A DNA stretch of 22,509 bases, taken from contig UQJF01000039.1 of NCBI GenBank assembly GCA_900541315.1, positions 1 through 22,509 of the forward strand, given 5' to 3'. A model generated the notes under the pieces. That model did not search any database. It worked only from the letters and a program-made list of their open reading frames with translations, and was not told the origin of the DNA. This document shows, one piece after another, positions 9,161-16,955 of the stretch (its first letter is position 1; each line of letters opens with the position of its first letter). A program made the position numbers and the translations under genes. The stretch is from an uncultured Clostridium sp. (GTDB taxonomy: Bacteria > Bacillota > Clostridia > Lachnospirales > Lachnospiraceae).

Positions 9161-9189
9161 TTGCAATTGTATGCCCAGATTGGTAAAAT
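9161..9189 (+). promoter_or_regulatory. Promoter of the UvrA-like gene
   Basis: TTGCAA (9161-9166), a 17-base spacer and TAAAAT (9184-9189) fit a sigma-A promoter. Transcription would begin near 9196, giving a leader of under 30 bases. No LexA-type (Cheo) box was recognised beside it, so SOS control is not supported by what I can see. Confidence 0.65.
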
Positions 9190-9223
9190 AGTTGCAGAAT
9201 AATGAGAAAGGTATGCACATTTT

Positions 9224-11728
9224 ATGTCTGAAACTAAGGTTTTTAAAAATACTATACAGAAAATACAGATCCGCGGCGCCCGTGTCCACAATCTGAAAAA
9301 TATCAATGTAGATGTACCATTAAACCAGATCGTAGCTATTGCCGGAGTCTCCGGCTCAGGAAAGTCTTCCCTGGCTTTAGGCGTATTGTATGCAGAAGGT
9401 TCCAGACGCTATCTGGAGTCTCTTTCTACCTATACAAGACGGCGCATGACTCAGGCATCTAAAGCCTGCGTGGATGACATCTTACACGTTCCTGCCGCTC
9501 TCGCCCTGCATCAGCGTCCCGGTGTTCCCGGCATCCGAAGCACTTTTGGAACTGGTACCGAACTTTTAAACAGCCTGCGCCTGATGTATTCCCGTCTGGC
9601 TTCCCACTGCTGTCCCAATGGGCATTATCTGGCTCCTGCACTGGCAGTAGCTGCTGGAAAAGAACTTGTCTGTCCTGAATGCGGCATCCGCTTTTTCGCT
9701 CCTTCTGCAGAGGAACTGGCTTTTAACAGTCAGGGGGCCTGCCGGACCTGCAACGGAACAGGAACGGTGCGCACTGTAGACTTAAATACACTGGTGCCAA
9801 ATGATTCTTTAACCATTGACGAAGGCGCTGTTGCTCCCTGGAATACCCTTATGTGGTCTTTGATGACCGATGTGTGCCGGGAAATGGGCGTGCGTACAAA
9901 TGTACCTTTTAAAGAATTAACCAAACAGGAAAAGGACATTGTTTTCCATGGACCTGCTGAGAAAAAACATATTTTTTATCATGCAAAAAACTCCAATCAA
10001 GCAGGGGAATTGGATTTTACTTATTTTAATGCTGTTTACACCGTAGAAAATGCCCTTTCTAAAGTAAAGGATGAAAAGGGCATGAAACGGGTGGAAAAAT
10101 TTTTAAAGGAAGATATCTGCCCGGACTGCCACGGTTCCCGTTTAAATGAACGTGCAAGAGCACCGAAATTGCAGGGAATTTCCCTTGCACAGGCCTGTGA
10201 AATGACTTTATCTCAACTGACCACCTGGGTGGACAATGTGCCGGCTTCTCTTCCACCGGAAATGTTGCCTATGGCAGAAAGCATCTGTGAATCCTTCCAG
10301 ACAGCTTCGAAACGGCTTATGGAGCTGGGTCTCGGATATCTTTCCCTGGACCGTGCTGCTTCTACTCTCTCTACCGGGGAACGTCAGAGAATGCAGTTAG
10401 CAAGAGCCGTACGCAACCGCACCACAGGTGTTCTTTATGTACTAGATGAACCGTCTATCGGACTGCACCCAGTAAACATTGTTGGACTGACGGGAGTTAT
10501 GGATGATCTGATCGCTGATGGAAATTCCGTTATCCTGGTAGATCATGACACCCAGATCCTTTCCCATGCAGACTGGCTGATCGAAATGGGACCGGAAGCA
10601 GGGGCAAAAGGCGGACAGGTGATCGCAGAAGGAACTATTGCTGATATTGCAAAAAATAAAGACTCCCGCATTGGTGCTTTTCTAAAGCCGGAATGTATGA
10701 AACGCCTGCGCCCGGTGATCATGGAAGACTGCCTGTTTGAACATGGCGCAGTTTCCCTTGCTACCGGTGCGATCCATACAGTAAAGCCACTTGAAGTAAA
10801 GATCCCCAAAGGCCGCCTTACGGTTGTAACCGGTGTTTCCGGTTCCGGAAAAACCACGCTCATCCTGGAAAGCCTGGTGCCTGGTATGGAAGCTGCTATT
10901 GCGAAAGCACCTCTGCCCTCCCACGTTCTTTCTGTAGACCCGGCAGGTATTTCACAGGTAAAGTTGATCGATGCTACTCCTATTGGCATCAATGTGCGCT
11001 CCACTGCTGCTACTTATGCCAATGTCCACGATGAACTGCGAAAAGTATTTGCCAAAACAGCAGATGCCAAAAATATGGGATATAAAGCAGGTGATTTTTC
11101 CTATAATACGGGAAAACTTCGCTGCCCTGTATGTGACGGCACCGGTCAGGTCAGTCTGGATGTACAGTTTCTGCCTGATGTTGACATTCCATGCCCGGAG
11201 TGCAGAGGTTCCAGATATGCCAAAGAAGCTTCCCTCATTAAATATACCAATAAAAAGGGGCAAAAAGTTTCCCTTCCGGAACTTATGGACATGGACATCC
11301 ACACAGCGCTTGAAGCCTGCGATGACTTAAAGCTGGTTAAACAGCGTCTCACTGTGTTAAAAGAGCTTGGACTTGGCTATCTGACTTTAGGAGAAGAAAC
11401 CCCAAGTCTTTCCGGTGGTGAGGCCCAACGTCTGAAACTGGCCAGTGAAATGGGCAAGCTGCAAAATGACTCTCTGTTTATCTTTGATGAGCCTACCATC
11501 GGTCTTCATCCTCTGGATGTACAGACGCTTCTTAAGGTATTCCAGACCCTTATGGAAAACGGTGCAACCGTTGTGGTCATCGAACATGATCTTGATGTGA
11601 TCCGCAATGCTGACTATATCATTGACATGGGGCCAGGCGGAGGTGCTGACGGTGGCCGTATCGTTGCCTGTGAGACACCGGAAAAGCTGGCGAAAAATCC
11701 ATTCAGCCAGACTGGTCATTATTTATGA
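9224..11728 (+). CDS. UvrA-like ABC-class ATPase without UvrB-binding domain
   Basis: The 834-residue protein has two ABC ATPase halves of the UvrA type. First half: Walker [10 protein letters not shown] (41-49), signature LSTGERQR (382-389), Walker B LYVLDEP (404-410). Second half: Walker [10 protein letters not shown] (537-545), signature LSGGEAQR (729-736), Walker B LFIFDEP (751-757). The C-terminal zinc finger is C634-x2-C637-x19-C657-x2-C660; others are at CPECG (150-154), CRTC (173-176) and CPDC (299-302). Canonical UvrA has about 940 residues; here roughly 100 are missing between the start of the signature domain (about residue 127) and the first zinc module, exactly where UvrB binds. 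This fits the class II UvrA paralogs (UvrA2/DrrC-like), linked to drug or DNA-adduct tolerance, so normal UvrB loading is unlikely (inference). The ribosome binding site (AGAAAGG, 12 bases away) is weak. No other uvr gene lies nearby. Confidence 0.88.
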   Translation: MSETKVFKNTIQKIQIRGARVHNLKNINVDVPLNQIVAIAGVSGSGKSSLALGVLYAEGSRRYLESLSTYTRRRMTQASKACVDDILHVPAALALHQRPGVPGIRSTFGTGTELLNSLRLMYSRLASHCCPNGHYLAPALAVAAGKELVCPECGIRFFAPSAEELAFNSQGACRTCNGTGTVRTVDLNTLVPNDSLTIDEGAVAPWNTLMWSLMTDVCREMGVRTNVPFKELTKQEKDIVFHGPAEKKHIFYHAKNSNQAGELDFTYFNAVYTVENALSKVKDEKGMKRVEKFLKEDICPDCHGSRLNERARAPKLQGISLAQACEMTLSQLTTWVDNVPASLPPEMLPMAESICESFQTASKRLMELGLGYLSLDRAASTLSTGERQRMQLARAVRNRTTGVLYVLDEPSIGLHPVNIVGLTGVMDDLIADGNSVILVDHDTQILSHADWLIEMGPEAGAKGGQVIAEGTIADIAKNKDSRIGAFLKPECMKRLRPVIMEDCLFEHGAVSLATGAIHTVKPLEVKIPKGRLTVVTGVSGSGKTTLILESLVPGMEAAIAKAPLPSHVLSVDPAGISQVKLIDATPIGINVRSTAATYANVHDELRKVFAKTADAKNMGYKAGDFSYNTGKLRCPVCDGTGQVSLDVQFLPDVDIPCPECRGSRYAKEASLIKYTNKKGQKVSLPELMDMDIHTALEACDDLKLVKQRLTVLKELGLGYLTLGEETPSLSGGEAQRLKLASEMGKLQNDSLFIFDEPTIGLHPLDVQTLLKVFQTLMENGATVVVIEHDLDVIRNADYIIDMGPGGGADGGRIVACETPEKLAKNPFSQTGHYL

Positions 11729-11754
11729 TCCATGTTTGCTTTTACATAAAAGCG

Positions 11755-11775
11755 TTAAAGTTTAAAGCATTAAAG
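11755..11775 (+). repeat. Three TTAAAG direct repeats upstream of the aroF -35
   Basis: TTAAAG occurs at 11755-11760, 11762-11767 and 11770-11775, with periods of 7 and 8 bases, ending 2 bases before the -35 hexamer of the aroF promoter. The position suits an activator or repressor site, but the low complexity means chance is possible. Confidence 0.4.
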
Positions 11776-11777
11776 TG

Positions 11778-11806
11778 TTGACTTTTATGCTTTTATATAT
11801 TAAACT
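11778..11806 (+). promoter_or_regulatory. Promoter of aroF (and probably tyrA-aroA)
   Basis: TTGACT (11778-11783), a 17-base spacer and TAAACT (11801-11806) resemble a sigma-A promoter. Transcription would start near 11813, leaving a leader of about 80 bases that contains three copies of ATGCAGATAA. The weak hairpin GCTTTT-ACAT-AAAAGC at 11738-11753 upstream has no T-run and is not a clear terminator for the uvrA-like gene, so some read-through from there is possible. Confidence 0.55.
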
Positions 11807-11837
11807 GACTGCAAGCTTTTAAAATAGGATATCCATT

Positions 11838-11879
11838 ATGCAGATAAAAATAAGAATGCAGATAACATTATGCAGATAA
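11838..11879 (+). repeat. Three ATGCAGATAA direct repeats in the aroF leader
   Basis: The exact 10-mer ATGCAGATAA is at 11838-11847, 11856-11865 and 11870-11879. The first and third copies share the longer form ATTATGCAGATAA. The last copy runs into the ribosome binding site AAGGAG (11878-11883). The spacing of 18 and 14 bases and the place in the untranslated leader suggest a repeated RNA- or DNA-binding site controlling aroF. The binding protein is unknown. Confidence 0.75.
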
Positions 11880-11894
11880 GGAGTGTACCAGACT

Positions 11895-12917
11895 ATGATC
11901 ATTATCATGAAACCACAGGCTTCCAAAGAAGACGTTCAGAAAGTAACTTCCCTCATTGAATCAAAGGGCCTTCAGGTCCACCTTTCCGAAGGTTCCCAGG
12001 TCACTATTGTTGGAGTTGTAGGCGATAAGACCAAGCTTGCAGGAAGCAACATTGAAATGAGTGAGGGCGTTGACAAAGTTGTTGCTGTCACAGAGTCCTA
12101 CAAACTGGTCAACAAAAAATTCCACCCTGATGACTCTGTTATTCCTGTTGGTAATACCCATATTGGGCCGGGAACCATGACTGTAATGGCAGGTCCCTGT
12201 GCAATTGAGTCAAAGGAGCAGCTGCTCTCTACTGCTTTCGCTGTAAAAAAGGCTGGTGCTACCTTCCTTCGCGGCGGTGCTTACAAACCCCGTACCTCCC
12301 CATACTCTTTCCAGGGGCTGGAAGAAGAAGGCTTAAAATATATGAAGGAAGCCAGAGAAGCGACCGGACTGAACGTGATCTGCGAAGTTACCAGTGCCCA
12401 TGCCATTGAAGCTGCCGTTAAATACGTAGACATGCTTCAGATCGGTGCCAGAAATATGCAGAACTTTGAGCTGTTGAAGGAAGCCGGAAAATCAGGAATG
12501 CCTGTATTGTTAAAACGCGGCTTATGTGCTACCATAGATGAGTGGCTGAATGCTGCTGAATACATTATTTCAGAGGGAAATCCAAATATCGTTTTATGTG
12601 AACGTGGTATCCGTACCTACGAAACATCCACCAGAAATACTCTGGATATCAGTGCGGTTCCTGTGATCCGCCAGAAGAGCCATCTTCCTGTGATCGTAGA
12701 TCCAAGCCATGCAACGGGGGTAAGGGCTTATGTAGAACCTCTTGCAAAAGCTGCTGTGGCAGTTGGCGCTGATGGACTGATGATCGAGGTTCATCCAGAT
12801 CCGTCCAAAGCACTTTCCGACGGTCCTCAGTCTCTTACTTTTGATGCATTTGATAAATTAATGGCAGACTTAAAGCCATATGTGGATCTGGCTGGCAGAA
12901 CTTTTGAAGCCAGATAA
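11895..12917 (+). CDS. aroF: 3-deoxy-7-phosphoheptulonate synthase (DAHP synthase)
   Basis: The 340-residue enzyme condenses phosphoenolpyruvate and erythrose 4-phosphate, the first step of the shikimate pathway. Residues 1-70 form the ferredoxin-like N-terminal domain (MIIIMKPQAS start) typical of the type I-beta enzymes of Thermotoga and Clostridia, which carries tyrosine or phenylalanine feedback control in relatives. The TIM-barrel follows: AGPCAIES with Cys102, KPRTS (131-135), DPSHATG (269-275, His272), IEVHP (297-301) and SDGPQSL (308-314) provide metal and substrate ligands. I chose the ATG at 11895. An upstream in-frame GTG at 11883 overlaps the ribosome binding site AAGGAG (11878-11883) and would add four residues not expected in the family. 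tyrA and aroA follow on the same strand, so this is the head of an aromatic amino acid unit. Confidence 0.95.
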   Translation: MIIIMKPQASKEDVQKVTSLIESKGLQVHLSEGSQVTIVGVVGDKTKLAGSNIEMSEGVDKVVAVTESYKLVNKKFHPDDSVIPVGNTHIGPGTMTVMAGPCAIESKEQLLSTAFAVKKAGATFLRGGAYKPRTSPYSFQGLEEEGLKYMKEAREATGLNVICEVTSAHAIEAAVKYVDMLQIGARNMQNFELLKEAGKSGMPVLLKRGLCATIDEWLNAAEYIISEGNPNIVLCERGIRTYETSTRNTLDISAVPVIRQKSHLPVIVDPSHATGVRAYVEPLAKAAVAVGADGLMIEVHPDPSKALSDGPQSLTFDAFDKLMADLKPYVDLAGRTFEAR

Positions 12918-13082
12918 CTAGTACATCGTTTCGTAAATAACTGTACTAATCACGTAGGATGCGGAGTTGAGTGTGCAGGTCTAAAAACGCAGGCGTAGCG
13001 GGCTACACTGAGGCTTTTAGGCCTGTGCAATCAGATTCGCAGACAAGTGAGTGGTACAGTTATTTCGAAAACGATGTACTAG
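12918..13082. repeat. 165-bp full-length palindromic element (MITE/REP-like)
   Basis: The element begins at the base after the aroF stop. Its ends are near-perfect inverted copies: CTAGTACATCGTTT (12918-12931) mirrors the end at 13069-13082, and AAATAACTGTAC beside it is also mirrored. Pairing continues inward with scattered mismatches through CAGGTCTAAAA (12975-12985) and TTTTAGGCCTG (13015-13025) to an apex near GTAGC-GG-GCTAC. The whole thing folds as one long imperfect hairpin. It encodes no protein and has no T-run, so it is neither a gene nor a terminator. No clear target-site duplication was seen. The features fit a non-autonomous palindromic repeat, a class often scattered between genes in clostridial genomes; that it is mobile is inferred. 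It lies inside the probable aroF-tyrA transcript. Confidence 0.75.
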
Positions 13083-13108
13083 CATACCACTTATTATCCA
13101 CAGCCAAA

Positions 13109-13146
13109 CACCTGAAGGCCTTTCTTTATGTAAAGGTTTTCAGGTG
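13109..13146 (+). other. Hairpin in the tyrA leader
   Basis: CACCTGAA (13109-13116) pairs with TTCAGGTG (13139-13146), and CCTTT pairs with AAAGG inside. What follows is ATTCTGTATTG, only moderately T-rich, so it may be a weak terminator or attenuator, or just the end of the aroF message. The tyrA ribosome binding site AAGGAG lies just after it at 13159-13164. Confidence 0.5.
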
Positions 13147-13174
13147 ATTCTGTATTGTAAGGAGCAATTTTGAA

Positions 13175-14326
13175 ATGGAAAAATTCACCATGAATGATAC
13201 AACCATTGCCTTTATTGGTCTTGGCCTTATCGGTGGTTCCTTGGCTAAGGGAATTAAAAAAGCACGTCCGGATATCCGCATCATGGCCTATATGCGCACC
13301 CGTTCCAAACTAGAACAGGCTAAAAAAGACGGTATTGTAGATGTTATTTTAGACGGCATTGATGAGCAGTTAAAACAATGTGACCTGATCTTTTTATGTA
13401 CACCGGTAGAATACAATGCACAATATCTGTCTAAGATCCGCTCCTATTTAAAACCGGGGGCTCTGATCACGGATGTTGGCAGCACCAAGACCGACATCCA
13501 CAAAGAGATCCTGCGTCAGGGACTTACAGACTGTTTTGTAGGCGGGCATCCCATGGCAGGTTCTGAAAAAACAGGCTATGAAAATGCAACTGACCATCTC
13601 CTTGAAAATGCTTATTATATTGTTACACCGCCAGAAGGTTTTAACCAGAATGGCTGTGGATATGGCAATATTTCCCCGAAATACTCCGAAAATGTCAAAC
13701 GCATTATCGCCGTTGCGCAGACTGTGGGGGCGATCCCCCTGGTACTGGATTATAAGGAACATGATACTGTAGTTGCCGCCATCAGCCATCTGCCTCATCT
13801 GGTTGCTTCCAGCCTTGTAAATCTGGTAAAAGACTCTGATTCACCTGCTGAAACCATGAAACAGGTAGCTGCCGGCGGTTTTAAGGACATTACACGTATT
13901 GCCTCTTCTTCCCCGGAAATGTGGGAACAGATCTGTATGACTAATTCAGAGCCTATTGCAGATATGCTGGAGCGCTACATTGATTCCCTTCAGGATATCC
14001 TTTCTGAAATAAAAGGTCATCAGGGAAATGCTATTTATAAACTGTTTGAAAAATCCAGGGATTACCGCAATACCATTACTGACCGTGCCAAAGGTTCTGT
14101 AGAACCATCCTACGCATTTTCTGTGGATATGGCCGATGAGGTTGGTGCTATCTCCACTATTGCTGTTATTCTGGCTGCCAAGGGCATCAGCATTAAAAAT
14201 ATTGGTATCAATAACAACAGGGAACGGGGCGAAGGCACCTTAAAGATTGAATTTTATGATGAAGCAGCTATGACCGCAGCCTGGAAACGACTGGAATACT
14301 ATAAATACGAAATGGTACGGCTGTAA
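13175..14326 (+). CDS. tyrA: Prephenate dehydrogenase with C-terminal ACT domain
   Basis: The 383-residue enzyme oxidises prephenate to 4-hydroxyphenylpyruvate with NAD+, on the tyrosine branch. The N-terminal Rossmann fold has GLGLIG (15-20). GGHPMAGSE (123-131, His125) and SHLPH (204-208) are the catalytic and substrate motifs of the family. An ACT domain at about 315-383 (SYAFSVDMADEVGAISTIAV start) suggests feedback binding of an aromatic amino acid, as in B. subtilis-type TyrA. The ATG at 13175 lies 10 bases after AAGGAG; a second ATG five codons later (13190) lacks its own site. It sits between aroF and aroA, 23 bases before aroA. The 257-base gap to aroF holds the palindromic element and a hairpin, so expression relative to aroF may be altered there (inference). 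Confidence 0.94.
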   Translation: MEKFTMNDTTIAFIGLGLIGGSLAKGIKKARPDIRIMAYMRTRSKLEQAKKDGIVDVILDGIDEQLKQCDLIFLCTPVEYNAQYLSKIRSYLKPGALITDVGSTKTDIHKEILRQGLTDCFVGGHPMAGSEKTGYENATDHLLENAYYIVTPPEGFNQNGCGYGNISPKYSENVKRIIAVAQTVGAIPLVLDYKEHDTVVAAISHLPHLVASSLVNLVKDSDSPAETMKQVAAGGFKDITRIASSSPEMWEQICMTNSEPIADMLERYIDSLQDILSEIKGHQGNAIYKLFEKSRDYRNTITDRAKGSVEPSYAFSVDMADEVGAISTIAVILAAKGISIKNIGINNNRERGEGTLKIEFYDEAAMTAAWKRLEYYKYEMVRL

Positions 14327-14349
14327 GCCGGACTGTCTGGGAGGAAGAT

Positions 14350-15624
14350 ATGGAATTTAGAAAATCAGGCCCATTAAAGGGCGAGATCACTGTTCCGGGA
14401 GATAAATCCATTTCCCACCGCGCTGTGATGTTTGGCTCTCTTGCAAAGGGAACTACCGAAATTACCGGATTTTTACAGGGAGCAGACTGTCTGTCTACTA
14501 TTTCCTGTTTTGAAAGTATGGGAATTGCTATTGAAAATAAAGGGGATATCGTCCTGGTACATGGAAATGGTCTTCGCGGCCTTAAAAAGCCGGAAACTGT
14601 ATTAGACTGCGGAAACAGCGGCACTACTACCCGCCTGATCTCCGGTATCTTATCTGCACAGAACTTTGATGTAACTTTAACAGGTGACGCTTCTATCCAG
14701 AAACGTCCTATGAAGCGTATTATGGAACCGCTGTCCCTTATGGGGGCGGATATTGTCAGTGTAAATGGAAATGGCTGCGCGCCTTTAGCTATCCACGGAA
14801 AAGCCCTTCACGGCATCCATTACACCTCTAAAGTAGCCTCTGCACAGGTAAAATCCTCTATTTTATTAGCAGGGCTTTACGCAGATGGCTCAACTTCCGT
14901 TACAGAGCCTTATGTATCCAGAAACCACTCTGAGATCATGTTAAATCTGTTCGGTGCTCATGTAACCACCACAAATACCACTGCTACCATTGAGCCAGCC
15001 AGTGAGCTGCACAGTAGAAAGATAAATGTACCTGGAGATATTTCTTCTGCTGCCTATTTTATCGCTGCAGGCCTTATGGTACCCGGCTCTGAGATCCTGA
15101 TCAAAAACGTAGGCATTAATCCTACCAGAGACGGCATTCTTCATGTATGTAAGGCTATGGGAGCAGATCTTACTTTATTAAATGTAAAAGAAGACGAGGG
15201 AGAACCTGTTGCTGATATTTTAGTCCGCGCTTCTTCCCTTCACGCAGCAGAGATCGGCGGAAGCATTATCCCGACTCTTATTGATGAGCTGCCTATGATC
15301 GCAGCCTTGGCCTGCTTTGCACAGGGAACTACCGTGATCCGTGACGCAGCGGAATTAAAGGTAAAAGAGTCCAACCGGATTGCCGTAATGGTGGAAAATT
15401 TAAGTGCCATGGGAGCTGATGTAACGGAAACAGAGGACGGCATGATCATCCACGGCGGCAGACCGCTTCACGGTGCAGTGATTGAAAGCCACTTAGATCA
15501 CCGTATTGCCATGACCTTTGCAGTAACAGGTCTCTGCGCAGAAGGCGTTACACAGATCAATGGGGCAGAATGTGTAAATATTTCTTATCCCCAGTTTTAC
15601 CAGGATCTTAAGAATTTAATATAA
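14350..15624 (+). CDS. aroA: 3-phosphoshikimate 1-carboxyvinyltransferase (EPSP synthase)
   Basis: The 424-residue enzyme joins shikimate 3-phosphate and phosphoenolpyruvate, the sixth shikimate step. The two-domain inside-out barrel signature is complete: PGDKSISHRA (16-25) with Lys19, LDCGNSGTTTRL (85-96), TGDASIQKRPM (111-121), SAQVKSS (164-170), PGDISSAAYF (228-237) with Asp229, IDELP (311-315) with Asp312 and Glu313, KVKESNR (337-343) and HLDHRIAM (381-388). The GNSGTT loop and overall form resemble the B. subtilis enzyme. GGGAGGA precedes the ATG at 14350, 23 bases past tyrA. It is the last gene before a strong terminator at 15633-15675. The remaining shikimate genes (aroB, aroD, aroE, aroK, aroC) are not in this window. 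Confidence 0.97.
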   Translation: MEFRKSGPLKGEITVPGDKSISHRAVMFGSLAKGTTEITGFLQGADCLSTISCFESMGIAIENKGDIVLVHGNGLRGLKKPETVLDCGNSGTTTRLISGILSAQNFDVTLTGDASIQKRPMKRIMEPLSLMGADIVSVNGNGCAPLAIHGKALHGIHYTSKVASAQVKSSILLAGLYADGSTSVTEPYVSRNHSEIMLNLFGAHVTTTNTTATIEPASELHSRKINVPGDISSAAYFIAAGLMVPGSEILIKNVGINPTRDGILHVCKAMGADLTLLNVKEDEGEPVADILVRASSLHAAEIGGSIIPTLIDELPMIAALACFAQGTTVIRDAAELKVKESNRIAVMVENLSAMGADVTETEDGMIIHGGRPLHGAVIESHLDHRIAMTFAVTGLCAEGVTQINGAECVNISYPQFYQDLKNLI

Positions 15625-15632
15625 ACAGCCGT

Positions 15633-15675
15633 AAAAAGGCGTATGAGTCTACACCAGGGATCCATACGCCTTTTT
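15633..15675. terminator. Bidirectional terminator between aroA and the TfoX-domain gene
   Basis: AAAAAGGCGTATG (15633-15645) pairs perfectly with CATACGCCTTTTT (15663-15675) over 13 bp. The A-run and T-run flank the GC core in both directions, so it can end aroF-tyrA-aroA on the plus strand and the ogt/TfoX-domain pair on the minus strand. Confidence 0.92.
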
Positions 15676-15717
15676 CATTTTCAGATCGTTTTCCAGATAT
15701 ACTGGGAAAAATAATTA

Positions 15718-16032
15718 TCATTTTCTCTTCTTCGGAGCAGGAAGCTCTTCATACATTGCCCTAAATAGTCCTGTAAGAAATTCCTTCTGATCCACATCCT
15801 CTACCAACAGCATCTCTTTGGCCCCTTCATAAGGTAATTCATAAACAGCCTGGGGTATATAAGAAAATGCGGCTTTTACAGGCTTTACAAGCAGACGATC
15901 ATCGTAAATACCGCCTACGATCTTCCCCCGGTAATAAATAATGTACTCTCCCATCATGGCCCGGTAGGTGATCTCCTCTAAATCAGACAATTGTTCCAAT
16001 ACAAAATCCAAATAACTTTTACTGGATGCCAT
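15718..16032 (-). CDS. TfoX/Sxy N-terminal domain protein
   Basis: The 104-residue protein consists of a single TfoX N-terminal domain. MMGEYIIYYRGKIVGGIYDD (26-45) matches the conserved core in which a glycine-rich turn joins beta strands, and LLVKPV follows. The end is basic (PAPKKRK). TfoX/Sxy of gamma-proteobacteria is a competence co-activator, but stand-alone N-terminal domains in Firmicutes have no known role and need not act in competence. It lies 35 bases after ogt on the same strand, so the two are probably cotranscribed, and it ends at the bidirectional terminator. GGAG sits 8 bases before the ATG. Confidence 0.85.
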   Translation of the reverse strand: MASSKSYLDFVLEQLSDLEEITYRAMMGEYIIYYRGKIVGGIYDDRLLVKPVKAAFSYIPQAVYELPYEGAKEMLLVEDVDQKEFLTGLFRAMYEELPAPKKRK

Positions 16033-16067
16033 TCCCTTTTCTCCATTTCTGTGGTCTTAAGATTCAC

Positions 16068-16601
16068 TTAAAGCGCAGTTCCCTTTTTTGGAACAAAGAA
16101 ACCACTCATATCTGTATGTTCCAGTTTTAACAGCGCGACCTTCTTTTCCATTCCCCCTGCATATCCTGTGAGACTGCCATTTGTCCCTACAACACGATGA
16201 CAGGGAATGATAATGGAAACTTCGTTATGTCCCACTGCGCTACCTACAGCCTGGGCAGACATATGCGGCGCATCATGCATCTGGGTCATTTTTTTTGCAA
16301 TCTCCCCATATGTCATAGTCTGTCCATAAGGGATCTGCAGCAGAATCTGCCACACAGCCTGACGAAAGGTTGAACCTGCAGGATGAAGCGCTGGGGTAAA
16401 GTCCGGTTCTTTCCCGGAAAAATAAACATCCAGCCATTTTTTAGCCCTAATCAGGACCGGGATCTCCTGTGAAACCGTTTCTTTTGGAAGTGTATTTCCA
16501 AAGTATTTTTGTCCCTCAAACCATAAACCGGTCAGTCCAACCTCATCTGCCGCCAGTAAAATATTGCCCAGTGGTGACGGATATGTACATGTATAGACCA
16601 T
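16068..16601 (-). CDS. ogt: Methylated-DNA--[protein]-cysteine S-methyltransferase
   Basis: The 177-residue suicide repair protein moves methyl groups from O6-methylguanine in DNA onto its own cysteine. The active site is IIPCHRVVG (131-139) with Cys134, followed by the glycine-rich LTGYAGGMEKK. The DNA-binding helix-turn-helix region is around STFRQAVWQILLQIPYGQTM (77-96) and YGEIAKKM. The N-terminal domain (1-75) is of the usual small Ogt type. About 18 residues follow the usual core end. The ATG at 16601 is preceded by purine-rich AAAGGAAACAGG. The TfoX-domain gene follows 35 bases on. A TACAAT at about 16664-16669 could be the -10, but no good -35 was seen. Confidence 0.95.
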   Translation of the reverse strand: MVYTCTYPSPLGNILLAADEVGLTGLWFEGQKYFGNTLPKETVSQEIPVLIRAKKWLDVYFSGKEPDFTPALHPAGSTFRQAVWQILLQIPYGQTMTYGEIAKKMTQMHDAPHMSAQAVGSAVGHNEVSIIIPCHRVVGTNGSLTGYAGGMEKKVALLKLEHTDMSGFFVPKKGTAL

Positions 16602-16690
16602 ATTTCCTGTTTCCTTTCCCTTTAAAGCTTTGCGCTTACGCAGATTCTTTTGAATTTATTGTACCATGGTCTTTTTAAAATTACAGCAAA

Positions 16691-16731
16691 AAAGGAGTGG
16701 ATCCAAGCAAAAACCAACGATCCACTCCTTT
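16691..16731. terminator. Bidirectional rho-independent terminator
   Basis: AAAGGAGTGGATC (16691-16703) pairs perfectly with GATCCACTCCTTT (16719-16731) over 13 bp with a 15-base loop. On the minus strand a seven-T run follows; on the plus strand ATTTTTTATTT follows. It separates the ZIP transporter gene from ogt, which lies about 90 bases further on. Confidence 0.88.
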
Positions 16732-16739
16732 GATCATTT

Positions 16740-16955
16740 TTTATTTATCCCAAGCTGAATTTATTGCATCCTACGGCGGCTATCATGTAGTGGTCATTGC
16801 AAGCTTACAACAGCTGACAGCTGACGGACATATCAGGCGGCTCACTGTGCGGCCGAAATGATCTTTGTATCTGCAAACTTTTTAATAAGGCATTCCTTTT
16901 TATAAAACGTAATCCCATGACAGATTTCTTCATTGCCGCTGTAATTAATAAAATA
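16740..16955. other. Unassigned region between ZIP gene and its terminator
   Basis: About 215 bases lie between the ZIP stop and the terminator. On the minus strand the ZIP reading frame stays open for 37 codons past its TGA, to a second TGA at 16842-16844. On the plus strand a 36-codon open stretch (16751-16861) has no start codon. The middle (about 16765-16860) is more GC-rich than typical spacers and includes CAGCTGACAGCTGA. No recognised gene, riboswitch or mobile element was found; a decayed gene piece or an untranslated RNA is possible. Confidence 0.3.

Noticed and set aside
10543..11004. Long open frames opposite the uvrA-like gene and other real genes
   Set aside because: They are shadows: the sense frames carry complete conserved motifs and the opposite frames resemble nothing.
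11738..11753. Hairpin GCTTTT-ACAT-AAAAGC after the uvrA-like gene as terminator
   Set aside because: AT-rich stem of 6 bp and no T-run.
11883..11894. GTG start of the DAHP synthase gene at 11883
   Set aside because: It overlaps the ribosome binding site AAGGAG and adds four residues; the ATG at 11895 gives the normal family start.
16767..16776. GCATCCTACG matching the complement of 12953-12962 in the palindromic element
   Set aside because: Only 10 bases match and the flanks differ, so it is not enough to claim a second copy.
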